A stretch of 42,713 nucleotides of DNA. It comes from Deltaproteobacteria bacterium. Lineage in GTDB: Bacteria; Desulfobacterota; Syntrophobacteria; Syntrophobacterales; Syntrophobacteraceae. The stretch spans positions 1 through 42,713 of the forward strand of contig JAAYUJ010000512.1 of assembly GCA_012517775.1 (NCBI GenBank), read 5' to 3'. Of the stretch, positions 33,741 to 42,528 are shown piece by piece. Each line of letters starts with the position of its first letter. Positions within the stretch are counted from its first letter, which is position 1. A program made the translations under genes and the position numbers. Below the pieces are notes generated by a model. That model was not told where the DNA came from. It saw nothing but the letters and a program-made list of their open reading frames with translations, and did no database searches.

Positions 33741-35564
33741 TCATGTCCGGTGAAAGAGTCGCGCGATGTCGGCATGGGTCAATTTCAGCCAGAGGGGGCG
33801 TCCATGGGGGCATGTTGCAGGCATTGCCGTCTTGTCAAGATCCTCAAGCAAGAAGCGGATTTCATCGGGTTTGAGCTTTTGCCCGGCCCTCACGGCAGAA
33901 TGGCATGCTGCAGTTTTGACAAGATTCGCCATAAGATTCCAGCGGGGAGTCTTGTCGTCCTCATGAGCATCATCCAGCATTTCACGTATCAGTATGTCGG
34001 GAGGACAACCGGTCAGGACCGCCGGTACCGCTGCAATAACAAAACTGTCTCCCCCAAAGGACTCGATTTCGAAGCCGATCCGTCCGAGCTCGTCCATCCA
34101 GCGGCGGAGCTTTGCAGCCTCCCGGGGCAGGAGCTGCAGCACTACGGATCGAAGGAGCCGTTGACTCGACACACTCTCCGTACCGGAAGAGAGCCGATCA
34201 TACAGAATCCTCTCATGGGCGGCATGCTGGTCGATCAGCACCAGGCCGTCGGGAGCTTCGAGCAGAACATAAGCATTGCCCAACTGCCCTATGAGAGGCA
34301 ATCGAGAAAAACCGGGACCTGGGCAGGAAAAGCCCGGCTGACCAGCCGTGTCGACGACTCCCTCACCTGTGGTCTCTTGAGGCTGGACTAAGGCTGGATG
34401 AGGAAAGGCACTCACCTGAGTCGCAATGTGAGGCGATGGGGCGAACGAGGCATGAACATCTCCAACGGGGCGTGACAATCTTTCATTTTGTCCTGGAAAA
34501 GCACTGGAAGGCGGTCTCTGGTCTTCCCGCATCAACGGTGGCCGAATGAATCCCCGAGCAGGCTCATTGGACGGCCGATAACCCTCCAGGCTGCTGAAAA
34601 TCACTGCTCGAACCCTTTCCAATATTTCCGATGGGTCTCTGAAGCGCACCTCGCGCTTGGTCGGATGGACATTGATGTCCACAAGGGCATGGGGAATCTC
34701 CACAAAGAGCACCACCACTGGATACTTCCCCTTGGGAATGACCGCCTCATACGCGCCAAGAATGGCGCGAGTGAGCATTCGCTCCCATACCGGTCTTGTG
34801 TTCACATAGAGAAAGAGTGACTGGGCATTGGATCTCTGGAGCTCCGGGGGGCCAAGAAACCCCCGCAGCACCAGGGAGCTCCCTTCCACGCCGAAAGGGA
34901 TCATTCTGGCAGAAAGGTCCGATCCGAGAATCTGTCCCACTCGACCTTCGGGGCTCCTGGCCGGTGAAAAGTCGTAAAGGGTGCGATCCTGATGGATGAG
35001 TTGAAAGTGGATCTGAGGGTGGGCCATGGCGAGTCTGAGAAACTGATCTCCAATGTGGGCCATTTCCGTGTCGACCGTACGCAGGAATTTTCTCCGGGCG
35101 GGGATATTGTAGAAAAGGTCACGAACCGTAACCATCGTCCCCCTCGGGCATCCTGTTTCCCGCGCGTCTCTAAGGATGCCGCCTTCCACACGAATGAGGG
35201 TGCCCGATAGACTGTCCTCCTCTCTCGTGACTAGCTCGAACCGGCTCACGGAGGCAATACTGGGGAGGGCTTCTCCGCGAAAACCCAGAGACTGAATTGC
35301 CTGGAGATCCTGGAGATCCTTGATCTTGCTTGTGGCATGCCGCTCGATCGCCAGAAGAGCATCATCGTGGCTCATGCCGGCACCATTGTCCACAACACGA
35401 ATCTCCTTTCGCCCCCCCTGTGCGAGGGCGACATGAATCTTCAGACTCCCCGCATCGATGCTGTTTTCCAAAAGCTCCTTGACAACGGCCGCCGGCCTTT
35501 CCACCACCTCCCCGGCAGCAATCTGATTACTGAGATTGTCCGGTAATATTCTAATTTTTCCCAT
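33741..35564 (-). CDS. mutL: DNA mismatch repair protein MutL
   Basis: This 607-residue protein has the GHKL ATPase half (residues 1-330: IAAGEVVERPAAVVKELLENSIDAG, NGAGM, LGFRGEAL, NIPARRKF) and, after a Pro-rich linker (~335-420), a C-terminal dimerisation/nuclease half. The endonuclease motif is DQHAAHERILYD (445-456), with Asp where Glu is usual. ACHSAVRAG (553) and CPHGRP (585) complete the nuclease metal site, so it is probably a nicking MutL of the type found where MutH is absent. Partner mutS is not in the window. It is first in the mutL-miaA-dynamin run and divergent from the GAF protein. Confidence 0.97.
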   Translation of the reverse strand: MGKIRILPDNLSNQIAAGEVVERPAAVVKELLENSIDAGSLKIHVALAQGGRKEIRVVDNGAGMSHDDALLAIERHATSKIKDLQDLQAIQSLGFRGEALPSIASVSRFELVTREEDSLSGTLIRVEGGILRDARETGCPRGTMVTVRDLFYNIPARRKFLRTVDTEMAHIGDQFLRLAMAHPQIHFQLIHQDRTLYDFSPARSPEGRVGQILGSDLSARMIPFGVEGSSLVLRGFLGPPELQRSNAQSLFLYVNTRPVWERMLTRAILGAYEAVIPKGKYPVVVLFVEIPHALVDINVHPTKREVRFRDPSEILERVRAVIFSSLEGYRPSNEPARGFIRPPLMREDQRPPSSAFPGQNERLSRPVGDVHASFAPSPHIATQVSAFPHPALVQPQETTGEGVVDTAGQPGFSCPGPGFSRLPLIGQLGNAYVLLEAPDGLVLIDQHAAHERILYDRLSSGTESVSSQRLLRSVVLQLLPREAAKLRRWMDELGRIGFEIESFGGDSFVIAAVPAVLTGCPPDILIREMLDDAHEDDKTPRWNLMANLVKTAACHSAVRAGQKLKPDEIRFLLEDLDKTAMPATCPHGRPLWLKLTHADIARLFHRT

Positions 35565-35713
35565 GGTTTCTCACTTTACTTTTTGTTGCTTCTCATCTAA
35601 TGACAGAGGTGGCCGCTTCGGCGATGAACGCGATCTTGGGTTCTCCGCACAATCCTTCAGGCCCCTTAGCAAGCATGTAAATCTCTGAAACCAAGTGAAA
35701 AAGGCAGCGTCCC

Positions 35714-37150
35714 ATGCACGACGGTAATCCCTACCAATCTCTTGTAAGCCTCCTCAGCAACTTCCTGGAGGCTTACACGACAGCCTTCTTCATCGTCGAC
35801 AGCAAGTCACGTCAGTTGCATCTCGCGGCATCCCAAACCCTGAGCCGTCACCTGCCTCAGGTGGTCTCTCTGCCCTTGGAACAAAGCGGGATACTGGCAC
35901 AAGTTCAAAAAATAGGCCAGACGATTCACCTGGAAAAACTTCCCGAAGTCACTGCAACACTGACGGCAACTGTTCCTTTTTATCGCGAGGGCGAGTCGCA
36001 CATCAAGGGGCTTTTCGCGGTTCCCGTGGGGGACGGAGCAGGCGTGCTCTACGTGGACACCAAATATGGATGGGGCTTCAACGACAAGCAACAGAAGTGG
36101 ATCAAGGAGGTCGCTGGAGTACTTCATGAAATCATGCAGATTGACGAACAACTGACACAACAGGAGAACCTCACCCGCATCTTCGAGTTCTGGCGGCGTC
36201 TGGACGAGGCTGCCTTCGGGGATGTTGCACCCGAAGATTATTGCACTATGGTGGTCAACGAGTGTGCACAACTGCTCGGTACGGAATATGGCTTCCTGGC
36301 TCTTCGGGAAGCGGACAAACCCCACTACCACCTGTTCGCCAGTACACCGAACACCCCCAGAAATCTCATGAACCAATCTTTTCCCATAAAGGAAGGACTG
36401 GCGGGCTGGCTTTTTCGCAACAGGAAGCCGTTGCTCGTTGCCAGGCTCAACCCGGATACCCCCGATCATTTTGTATTTTCTGCCGGTGAAGGCCTGCCCC
36501 ATCAGGGCACCCTCTGGGCGCTCCCATCGCAGATGGCCCTTGGTCATACGCTGGGGCTTCTCCTCCTCTCCCGATATCCCATGGAATGGAGTCCCGACTA
36601 TCAGTCGGCCGTTTCTCACCTTCTCCACTTCTTCAACCTGTATCTCGGTAAATCGACATTCCAGGAGGAATATGAACATCTCAAGGCTTACGATCTGACG
36701 ACAAGCCTCCTCAATCCCCGTACTTTCGAAGGAAGAGTCGATTCAACACTGACGTTATCCATGCAGGACAGCACTCCATTCACTTTGGCCCTTTTGCAGA
36801 TCGAGCCGTGGCGAATCATCAGCACCCGTGTTTCACCCAAGGTAACCCGCAGGTGGCAAAGGGAAGTCGCCAGCGCAATGTGTGAAGAACTCTCGACGGC
36901 TGTCATGGTGAGTCTGGTAGCAGAAAACCGCTTCGGCTTTCTTTTTCCGGAGGTCACATTCCAGGATGCGCGCCATCAGCTTTCCCGTTTGGTCGAACGA
37001 GCCAGAGAGTACTTCACCGCAAAACTCAAGGGGGTACGGGTACACGCCAGCATAGGGGCCGTCAGTTACCCCCAGGATGGAACGAGAACCGAGGAGCTAT
37101 GGCCCTTGGCGTACCGCCGACTTTACTCCTCACTGCCTTCCCGGGAATGA
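35714..37150 (+). CDS. GAF-domain protein with degenerate GGDEF-like C-terminus
   Basis: This is a 478-residue soluble protein. Two GAF-like segments are seen (~10-140 and ~180-315; NPYQSLVSLLSNFLEA and CAQLLGTEYGFLALRE). A C-terminal module (~325-478) keeps the fold marks of a diguanylate cyclase (YDLTTSLLNPRTFEGRV, IGAVSYPQDG), but the active-site GGDEF position reads AENRF. It therefore cannot make cyclic-di-GMP by the standard mechanism and may be a sensor or a protein-binding domain. It lies 101 bp upstream of mreB on the same strand, so a link to cell-shape control is possible but unproven. Confidence 0.85.
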   Translation: MHDGNPYQSLVSLLSNFLEAYTTAFFIVDSKSRQLHLAASQTLSRHLPQVVSLPLEQSGILAQVQKIGQTIHLEKLPEVTATLTATVPFYREGESHIKGLFAVPVGDGAGVLYVDTKYGWGFNDKQQKWIKEVAGVLHEIMQIDEQLTQQENLTRIFEFWRRLDEAAFGDVAPEDYCTMVVNECAQLLGTEYGFLALREADKPHYHLFASTPNTPRNLMNQSFPIKEGLAGWLFRNRKPLLVARLNPDTPDHFVFSAGEGLPHQGTLWALPSQMALGHTLGLLLLSRYPMEWSPDYQSAVSHLLHFFNLYLGKSTFQEEYEHLKAYDLTTSLLNPRTFEGRVDSTLTLSMQDSTPFTLALLQIEPWRIISTRVSPKVTRRWQREVASAMCEELSTAVMVSLVAENRFGFLFPEVTFQDARHQLSRLVERAREYFTAKLKGVRVHASIGAVSYPQDGTRTEELWPLAYRRLYSSLPSRE

Positions 37151-37251
37151 TCAGATAGAGACCGGAAAAACCATTGACCGAACTGACCATTCTCTATAGA
37201 CTCAACGACCGTTGATTCTCAAGAGACTGAAGAACGAATAAAGGGTCATCC

Positions 37252-38274
37252 ATGCTTGATCGATTGTTGAGCTTCTTTTCCAAGGACCTGGCCATGGACC
37301 TGGGCACCGCCAATACTCTCGTTTACTTGCGGGGAAAAGGCGTTGTACTCAACGAACCCTCCGTAGTGGCCATCAACCAGGATACACACCAGGTCATCGC
37401 AGTCGGACAGGAAGCCAGAAATATCATCGGGCGGCACGGACAACGCATCGTGACAATCCGTCCCCTGAAGGACGGAGTGATTGCCGATTTTGAAGTCACG
37501 AGCGTTATGATCAAGTATTTCCTGAGCAAAGTGCTGCAACGGCGGTATATCATACGTCCCAAGCTGGTGGTGGCGGTCCCCACAGGCATTACCTCGGTGG
37601 AGAAGCGCGCGGTCATCGAAGCCGCAGAGCAGGCCGGTGCAAGACATATTCATCTGGTGGAGGAACCCATGGCTGCCGCAATCGGAGCCGGTCTCCCCAT
37701 CGACCAGCCTTTCGGAAACATGATCGTGGACATTGGCGGAGGAACCACAGAAGTGGCTGTCATTTCCATGTTTGCCGTTGCCTACAGTGAATCGGTGCGC
37801 GTTGCAGGAGATGAGGCGAATGAAGCCATCCTCCGTTACATGCAGCGGGAAAGACAGATGATCATCAGCGAAGTCCTGGCCGAAACGGTGAAGATGAGGA
37901 TCGGATCAGCCGTTCCCCTGGAGAAACCTGAGTCTATCGATATCACTGGAAAAGAGATCTTGACCGGAATTCCCAAGACGTTTGCCGTAACGGACTCCGA
38001 GATTCGGGAAGCTATCAGGGAACCGGTCGCGGTCATCGTTGAGGCGGTAAAGCGCGCTTTGGAAAAAACGCCTCCGGACCTGGCCGCGGATATTCATGAT
38101 AAAGGTTTCTGGCTCGCAGGAGGGGGAGCCCTGATACGCGGACTCGACCAACTGCTGAATCAGCAAACCAGTCTCAAGGTGAATATTGCCGAGGATCCGC
38201 TCACTGCGGTAGCGAGGGGAGCCGGAGCGGTCATCGAGCAGATGGACTTTTTCCGCCAGGTGTTCATCAACTGA
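37252..38274 (+). CDS. mreB: Rod-shape determining protein MreB (actin-like)
   Basis: This 340-residue actin homologue has ATP-binding phosphate loops DLGTANTLVY and VDIGGGTTEVAVIS, plus adenosine motif LAGGGALIRGLD. It polymerises under the membrane and guides side-wall peptidoglycan synthesis. An N-terminal amphipathic segment (MLDRLLSFFSKD) suits membrane binding. The subdomain that usually reads IGERTAE..KIEIGSA is IISEVLAETVKMRIGSA here, a moderate divergence. mreC and mreD do not follow: the next gene is on the other strand. It could be a second MreB paralogue; the genome would tell. AAGGG precedes the ATG. Confidence 0.95.
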   Translation: MLDRLLSFFSKDLAMDLGTANTLVYLRGKGVVLNEPSVVAINQDTHQVIAVGQEARNIIGRHGQRIVTIRPLKDGVIADFEVTSVMIKYFLSKVLQRRYIIRPKLVVAVPTGITSVEKRAVIEAAEQAGARHIHLVEEPMAAAIGAGLPIDQPFGNMIVDIGGGTTEVAVISMFAVAYSESVRVAGDEANEAILRYMQRERQMIISEVLAETVKMRIGSAVPLEKPESIDITGKEILTGIPKTFAVTDSEIREAIREPVAVIVEAVKRALEKTPPDLAADIHDKGFWLAGGGALIRGLDQLLNQQTSLKVNIAEDPLTAVARGAGAVIEQMDFFRQVFIN

Positions 38275-38292
38275 AACACCGAACCATCATTC

Positions 38293-38706
38293 TCATCTTT
38301 CTCTGTTATCCGTTCTCCCTCCGGAAATGACGCGGAATCGCTCCCTCCGTTGCTGATGGAAGAATTCCTTCATGGTTTCCTGCCATGCTTTTCTCTCGGC
38401 ATCCAATGCCTCCATGTATCTCCGGCGTTTCTCCTCCTGAAGAGCATCCTGGGTCTTGATTTCCTCGCGAGCCTTCTTCAGACGGTGGTATCCGAGAAAG
38501 GAGCTCCAGAACCTCTGGTTGAGGGGAGCCCCGTAGAGCCTCTCCAGCTCTCTTTTCAGGTCCGCTGCCTGATGATCGTCCAGAAACCTTTCCAGATCAA
38601 AGAGCTCTTCCTTTTCGAGGTAGTAGGGAGAACACTCCCAATCCCCGATGGCCTGAGTGAGCCTCTTCAGAAGCTCCTGACTACTACTGTCTTTAGAATC
38701 AGGCAC
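38293..38706 (-). CDS. Uncharacterised charged coiled-coil protein
   Basis: This 137-residue protein is not recognised. It starts at GTG with GAGGAG seven bases upstream, good support for translation. The N-terminal half (~10-75) is predicted helical with WECSPYYLEKEELFDLERFL, and the C-terminal half (~75-137) is a highly charged coiled coil rich in Arg, Lys, Glu and Gln. No signal peptide, membrane segment or catalytic motif is seen. It converges with mreB 18 bp away. Confidence 0.72.
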   Translation of the reverse strand: MPDSKDSSSQELLKRLTQAIGDWECSPYYLEKEELFDLERFLDDHQAADLKRELERLYGAPLNQRFWSSFLGYHRLKKAREEIKTQDALQEEKRRRYMEALDAERKAWQETMKEFFHQQRRERFRVISGGRTDNRER

Positions 38707-38730
38707 TTGGGCACTCCTCTTGCAAATTTT

Positions 38731-38812
38731 TGATGATCAGGCCGGGATCCCAATCCCGGCAGCCTTTGCGTCATGTTGTCGGGCATGGAAACCCGAACTG
38801 CGAAGCTTTCCA
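38731..38812 (-). repeat. Dispersed palindromic element, copy 4 (reverse, worn)
   Basis: A reverse-orientation, shortened copy. The internal palindromes remain (CCGGGATCCCAATCCCGG and TCGGGCATGGAAACCCGA), but the terminal repeats are no longer recognisable. It lies just upstream of the GTG-start charged protein gene. Confidence 0.7.
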
Positions 38813-38946
38813 CACCTGAACCTATCGATAGGAAACCTCCTCTTCAAAGCTTCCGCCGATCAGATTCACATTGACACCCCCCGCGCACTTTTCCTATTCT
38901 GCTTCTTGATACCTGCTGCTTCCGTCTTGAAATCAAGGAGGGCATG

Positions 38947-39618
38947 ATGTACGTCGGCTGGAACATGATTACCAACCTCATCACCATATCTCCCGAGACA
39001 TCTGTCTTCAAAGCCCGGGAAATGATGGACCATCACAAGATAACACACCTTCCTGTAACGGATGGAAAGGCACATCTCCTGGGGATAGTGACGGATCGAG
39101 ACTTGCGGCAGGCCTGGGCCTCTCCGGCAACCACTCTCAGTGTCCATGAGCTGACCTACGTCCTGCAGAAACTGACCGTTGACAATATCATGACCAGAAA
39201 GGTCGTTACGGCAACGCCGGACATGACCATTGAGCGAGCCGCGCGCGTCCTCCAAGACCACAAAATCGGATGCCTGCCCGTCTTGAAGAACGACAGGCTC
39301 GTCGGCATGATCACCTCCACCGATCTCCTGGAAGTCTTCCTGAAAGCCCTTGGGCTGAGCGAAGATACCAGGCGCTTTTCCATTCTGGTTCGCGATCGCA
39401 TCGGAATCGTCGCTGAAGTCGGCAAGAGGATGCAGGAGGCGTTGATCAATATCCGCAGTATTATCGTGGTTCCCTTGCGAGGGCATGAGGGAGTGTGGCA
39501 ACTGATGGTTCGGGTGAACCTGGTAGATTTCCCCACAGCGGTCGACAGTCTCAAATCTGCCGGCTTCAAAATTGTAGTGGATTATGTAGAAGACGTCACT
39601 CCGTTTCTACCTGAATGA
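38947..39618 (+). CDS. CBS-pair plus ACT domain protein (AcuB-like)
   Basis: This ~223-residue protein has two CBS motifs (~5-60, ITHLPVTDGKAHLLGIVTDRDLR; ~80-135, IGCLPVLKNDRLVGMITSTDLLE), usually binding adenine nucleotides. An ACT-like domain follows (~145-210; SILVRDRIGIVAEVGKRM). This is the AcuB architecture of regulatory proteins in acetoin or amino-acid metabolism. The role here is not determined. AAGGAGG lies five bases before ATG 38947; ATG 38944 is too close. It stands alone between repeat copies 4 and 5. Confidence 0.9.
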   Translation: MYVGWNMITNLITISPETSVFKAREMMDHHKITHLPVTDGKAHLLGIVTDRDLRQAWASPATTLSVHELTYVLQKLTVDNIMTRKVVTATPDMTIERAARVLQDHKIGCLPVLKNDRLVGMITSTDLLEVFLKALGLSEDTRRFSILVRDRIGIVAEVGKRMQEALINIRSIIVVPLRGHEGVWQLMVRVNLVDFPTAVDSLKSAGFKIVVDYVEDVTPFLPE

Positions 39619-39740
39619 CCGCAGACGGAAACGAGACAACACCCATTGGGCTCAATGCGATGCATACCTCAAGCTGACCTTTCGGGGCCGCATCACTGTG
39701 TATAAGAAAACTCACGGAGCACTACCGGGGAAGCATTGCA

Positions 39741-39851
39741 AATTCTCAGTAAGTCCAGGTAACGATCGCTCAGCAGGTCGGGTTTCCATACCCGACAATA
39801 TGGCATAGAGGCTTCCGGGATTGGAATCCCGACCTACTAATTGAGAAGGTG
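39741..39851 (+). repeat. Dispersed palindromic element, copy 5
   Basis: A full copy with ends TTCTCAGTAAGTCC and CTAATTGAGAAGGTGC, both internal palindromes and the AGGTCGGGTTTCCATACCC core. It ends 40 bp before the His-rich gene start; the ORF-track start of that gene (GTG 39849) lies in the element. Confidence 0.9.
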
Positions 39852-39890
39852 CGAAGCACTGCGATAAGAGCCTGTCCCATCAGGGATTTC

Positions 39891-40550
39891 ATGAGGTTTC
39901 AATTTCTTGCCGGCATGCCTGGCGAAACGGAAGTGATCTTGGGAGAGCTCATCGATTTCACTCAGAAGCAGGCGGAAAAAGAGAACCTCATCGTGGCCCG
40001 TCCTCTGGAGTTCCGTCGCGGCGACTGGCAAAGCGGGTTCGCCATAATGTGCACACGTGCTGAGTCCGAACGCTATGAAGCGCATCGGTTGGAGGCGACT
40101 CGCATTCCCGGCCACAGGCACATCCGGCATGTCCCCAATCATATCCGATTGGACGGAGGTTATCATTTCACAACGCTCGGTCTTTACAGGTACAGGGATG
40201 AGGAAGAGAAGATGCGGCGTGTCTACCGTCTTGCCGGCCTCATGGAATGCGTCACCGGTGTCTGCTCTCCCATCCTCAGGACCGACCTGCTGAGGAAATT
40301 CTACAAGGATATCCTTCGGGAGAGGGAAGAGCTTCACGTTGTGTGGCGGGGCAATGTGAACCATTTCCTCCTTCCCCTCTCTCCCGATCATTACAATGCG
40401 AATCACTTTCATCATGCCGTGGTCAATGCCTCAACCCTCAAAGACCTTTTTGCGACCATCGAGTCGGAGACCAACGTGCAATTCCATGTCATTTCCCATC
40501 ACTACGTCTTCTACCTTCCTGAAGGATTTCCTGGCCAAGCTATACTCTGA
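39891..40550 (+). CDS. Uncharacterised His-rich protein
   Basis: This 219-residue soluble protein is not recognised. Three histidine-dense stretches (GHRHIRHVPNHIRLDGGYHF, PDHYNANHFHHAVV, FHVISHHYVFYL) suggest metal binding, though this is inference. Many Arg and Glu residues lie between them. No signal peptide or membrane segment is seen. ATG 39891 is preferred over the ORF-track start because AGGGA lies five bases upstream and the family-like body begins at MRFQFLAGMPGE. It lies between two direct copies (5 and 6) of the dispersed element. Confidence 0.72.
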   Translation: MRFQFLAGMPGETEVILGELIDFTQKQAEKENLIVARPLEFRRGDWQSGFAIMCTRAESERYEAHRLEATRIPGHRHIRHVPNHIRLDGGYHFTTLGLYRYRDEEEKMRRVYRLAGLMECVTGVCSPILRTDLLRKFYKDILREREELHVVWRGNVNHFLLPLSPDHYNANHFHHAVVNASTLKDLFATIESETNVQFHVISHHYVFYLPEGFPGQAIL

Positions 40551-40587
40551 CGCGTCTCCGGCCGCACAACAATCAGCAATGCTCGTA

Positions 40588-40699
40588 GCTTCTGAATAAG
40601 TCCTGGTAACGACAGCTTTGTGGGTCGGGTTTCCATACCCCACACATTTGCGCAAAGGCTGTCGGGATTGGAATCCCGACCTACTTATTGAGAAAGTGC
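40588..40699 (+). repeat. Dispersed palindromic element, copy 6
   Basis: A full copy in direct orientation. Its ends are CTTCTGAATAAGTCC and CTTATTGAGAAAGTGC, and the second internal palindrome, TCGGGATTGGAATCCCGA, is perfect. It lies 38 bp downstream of the His-rich gene and before the convergent P1 peptidase gene. Confidence 0.92.
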
Positions 40700-40752
40700 C
40701 AATGCTCCTGAAACATCCTGAACAATAATAAGCAAAGGACATACCGCAACCA

Positions 40753-41721
40753 TCACAGGTCGGCAAAGGCTGGAAGGCCTCCGAGAGAAGAGGCCTTACG
40801 GGTCCCCCTCAAGACGGCTTCAGCCGTGGCACGGGCAGCCAGAGCGCCAACGACCGTGACTTCCACCGATTCCAGCTCACCACAGCTCAGAGCAAAAATG
40901 GTATCGCCGTCATAGAGGGTGTGGGTCGGGTACACTGTACGGGCGAGTCCGTCATGGGCCATCTGCGCTACCTTCGTGAGCTGGGTCTTGTTCATCCTGA
41001 CATTGGTCGCCACCACGCCCACCACCGTGTTCTGCCCTTCCGGAAAACCGGATAGACGCTTCATTTTTCCAATCTCCTGTTCGGCGTCAAGCAACCTCAG
41101 ACTGTCCGATTTCTCGCGGCACCCAGCCAAAAGGCGATTCTGCGCGGGATCGAGAATGTCTCCGAAAGCGTTCACCACCATGAGCGCACCGACCTTCACC
41201 CCACTGGGAGCATCAACGAGAGCGCTTCCTACACCGCTCTTCATTCCCTGCTCCATCCCGTAAAGCTTCCCGACCGTCGCTCCGAGGCCGGAGCCGACGC
41301 ATCCTTCCGGAACAACAGCTGCTGAAGCATTGCAACAGGCCTGGTATCCGAGTTCCGAGTCGGGGTAACGCCCGGAGGTATTGATTCCCAGGTCGAAAAT
41401 AACGGCACCCGCGACGATGGGAATCAACCCATATCCTGAGTCGAAACCAACGTTCAATTCCTGGAGATATCGTCTCACCCCGTCGGCCACACTCAAGCCA
41501 AAAGCACTCCCCCCCGTAAAGAAAAGACCGTGAATCCTGTCCACGAGATTCACGGGATTGAGGGTATCCGTCCCGAAAGTCCCCGGAGCTCCTCCACGCA
41601 CATCGACGCCTGCCGGCACTCCCCCACCAGTTAGAATCACACTGCATCCACTCGGGGCCCCGGGCACCTCGGCATGCCCCACCCGGACTCCCTCAATTCC
41701 TGTCAGAGTATCATTTTTCAT
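40753..41721 (-). CDS. P1 family (S58) aminopeptidase/amide hydrolase-like protein
   Basis: This 322-residue Ntn-fold hydrolase belongs to the DmpA/NylC/BapA family. Typical features are LTGGGVPAGVDVRGGAPGT, FFTGGSAFGL and GLGATVGKLYG. QNTVVGVVATN places Asn231-Thr232 where NylC-type members self-cleave to expose a Thr nucleophile; this is inferred by analogy. Members cleave D-amino-acid or beta-peptide amides, or nylon oligomers, and the natural substrate here is unknown. The start has AGAGG six bases upstream. It overlaps the HD gene by 11 bp, so they are likely co-transcribed. Confidence 0.92.
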   Translation of the reverse strand: MKNDTLTGIEGVRVGHAEVPGAPSGCSVILTGGGVPAGVDVRGGAPGTFGTDTLNPVNLVDRIHGLFFTGGSAFGLSVADGVRRYLQELNVGFDSGYGLIPIVAGAVIFDLGINTSGRYPDSELGYQACCNASAAVVPEGCVGSGLGATVGKLYGMEQGMKSGVGSALVDAPSGVKVGALMVVNAFGDILDPAQNRLLAGCREKSDSLRLLDAEQEIGKMKRLSGFPEGQNTVVGVVATNVRMNKTQLTKVAQMAHDGLARTVYPTHTLYDGDTIFALSCGELESVEVTVVGALAARATAEAVLRGTRKASSLGGLPAFADL

Positions 41722-42478
41722 TGGATTCCTCTCGGCACCAGTTCAACAAATAGCGATAAATCTCCTTTCCGATTTCAACGCCCGTCATCAGTATTTCCGG
41801 ACCGAATTCACGACCGGTCGGGGTGCGGAATGTTTCGATGATCTGCATAATCCCGGACATTCCCCATGGAAATCTCTCGACAATTTCCCGGGGCGTAAGC
41901 CCCCGATGATTGGCCATGTGCCAGAGGGTGTGGGTGAAGGTGTCCACTCCCCAGCGAAACTTGTCTGAATCATAAAGGCAGTCGCTGATGAGCTGTATCC
42001 AGGGCAAACGGCATGGAAACGGGGTCGTAAAAGCCTCATGGTTTCGGATGGCGGAGTAAACACAGTCCGCCTCCGTACCGCTCACAGGGAAGTCACGAAG
42101 CAGCCTCAACGCCTCTTTCGCTCCCGCTTCGGCATGGTTGTCCTCCTCTCGGCGTATATCATGAAGGAGTCCTGCCAGAAGCCCCAGCACCATGAGTCTC
42201 TCGACCTCGGCATCATAGAACTGAAGCGTTTGCATCTCCACCCAGATCAGAACCGCGCAATCAATGCTGACGTGTGTGCTGTGAAAGATGCCGTGACCCA
42301 GATCTTCCTGGAGAACCGACTGCACGATATCACGCATCATGACGACGGTGGGATCCTTGTAGAACAACCTCCTGGCAAGAGCAATGGGTGCCTTGAATCG
42401 TGTGTAGAACTCCGGAATCGGGTGCCTGGACGCGATTCGTTCGGCTTCTCTCTGAAGTTTCTGAGTGACTTCATTCAT
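41711..42478 (-). CDS. HD-domain phosphohydrolase-like protein
   Basis: This 255-residue soluble protein has an HD-type metal site: HSTHV as first His, LLHDIRREEDNHAEAG as the HD pair with a further His, and IRNHEAF. Metal-dependent phosphohydrolases of nucleotides are the usual activity; the exact substrate is unknown. A helical N-terminus (~1-45) precedes the domain. It is upstream of and overlaps the P1 peptidase gene. The ribosome site before ATG 42478 is weak. Repeat copy 7 lies upstream. Confidence 0.88.
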   Translation of the reverse strand: MNEVTQKLQREAERIASRHPIPEFYTRFKAPIALARRLFYKDPTVVMMRDIVQSVLQEDLGHGIFHSTHVSIDCAVLIWVEMQTLQFYDAEVERLMVLGLLAGLLHDIRREEDNHAEAGAKEALRLLRDFPVSGTEADCVYSAIRNHEAFTTPFPCRLPWIQLISDCLYDSDKFRWGVDTFTHTLWHMANHRGLTPREIVERFPWGMSGIMQIIETFRTPTGREFGPEILMTGVEIGKEIYRYLLNWCREESNEK

Positions 42479-42528
42479 GGCAGGTCCGGCATTCTCTCAT
42501 CCTCTGCGCAACATTTGCCATGTTCGCG

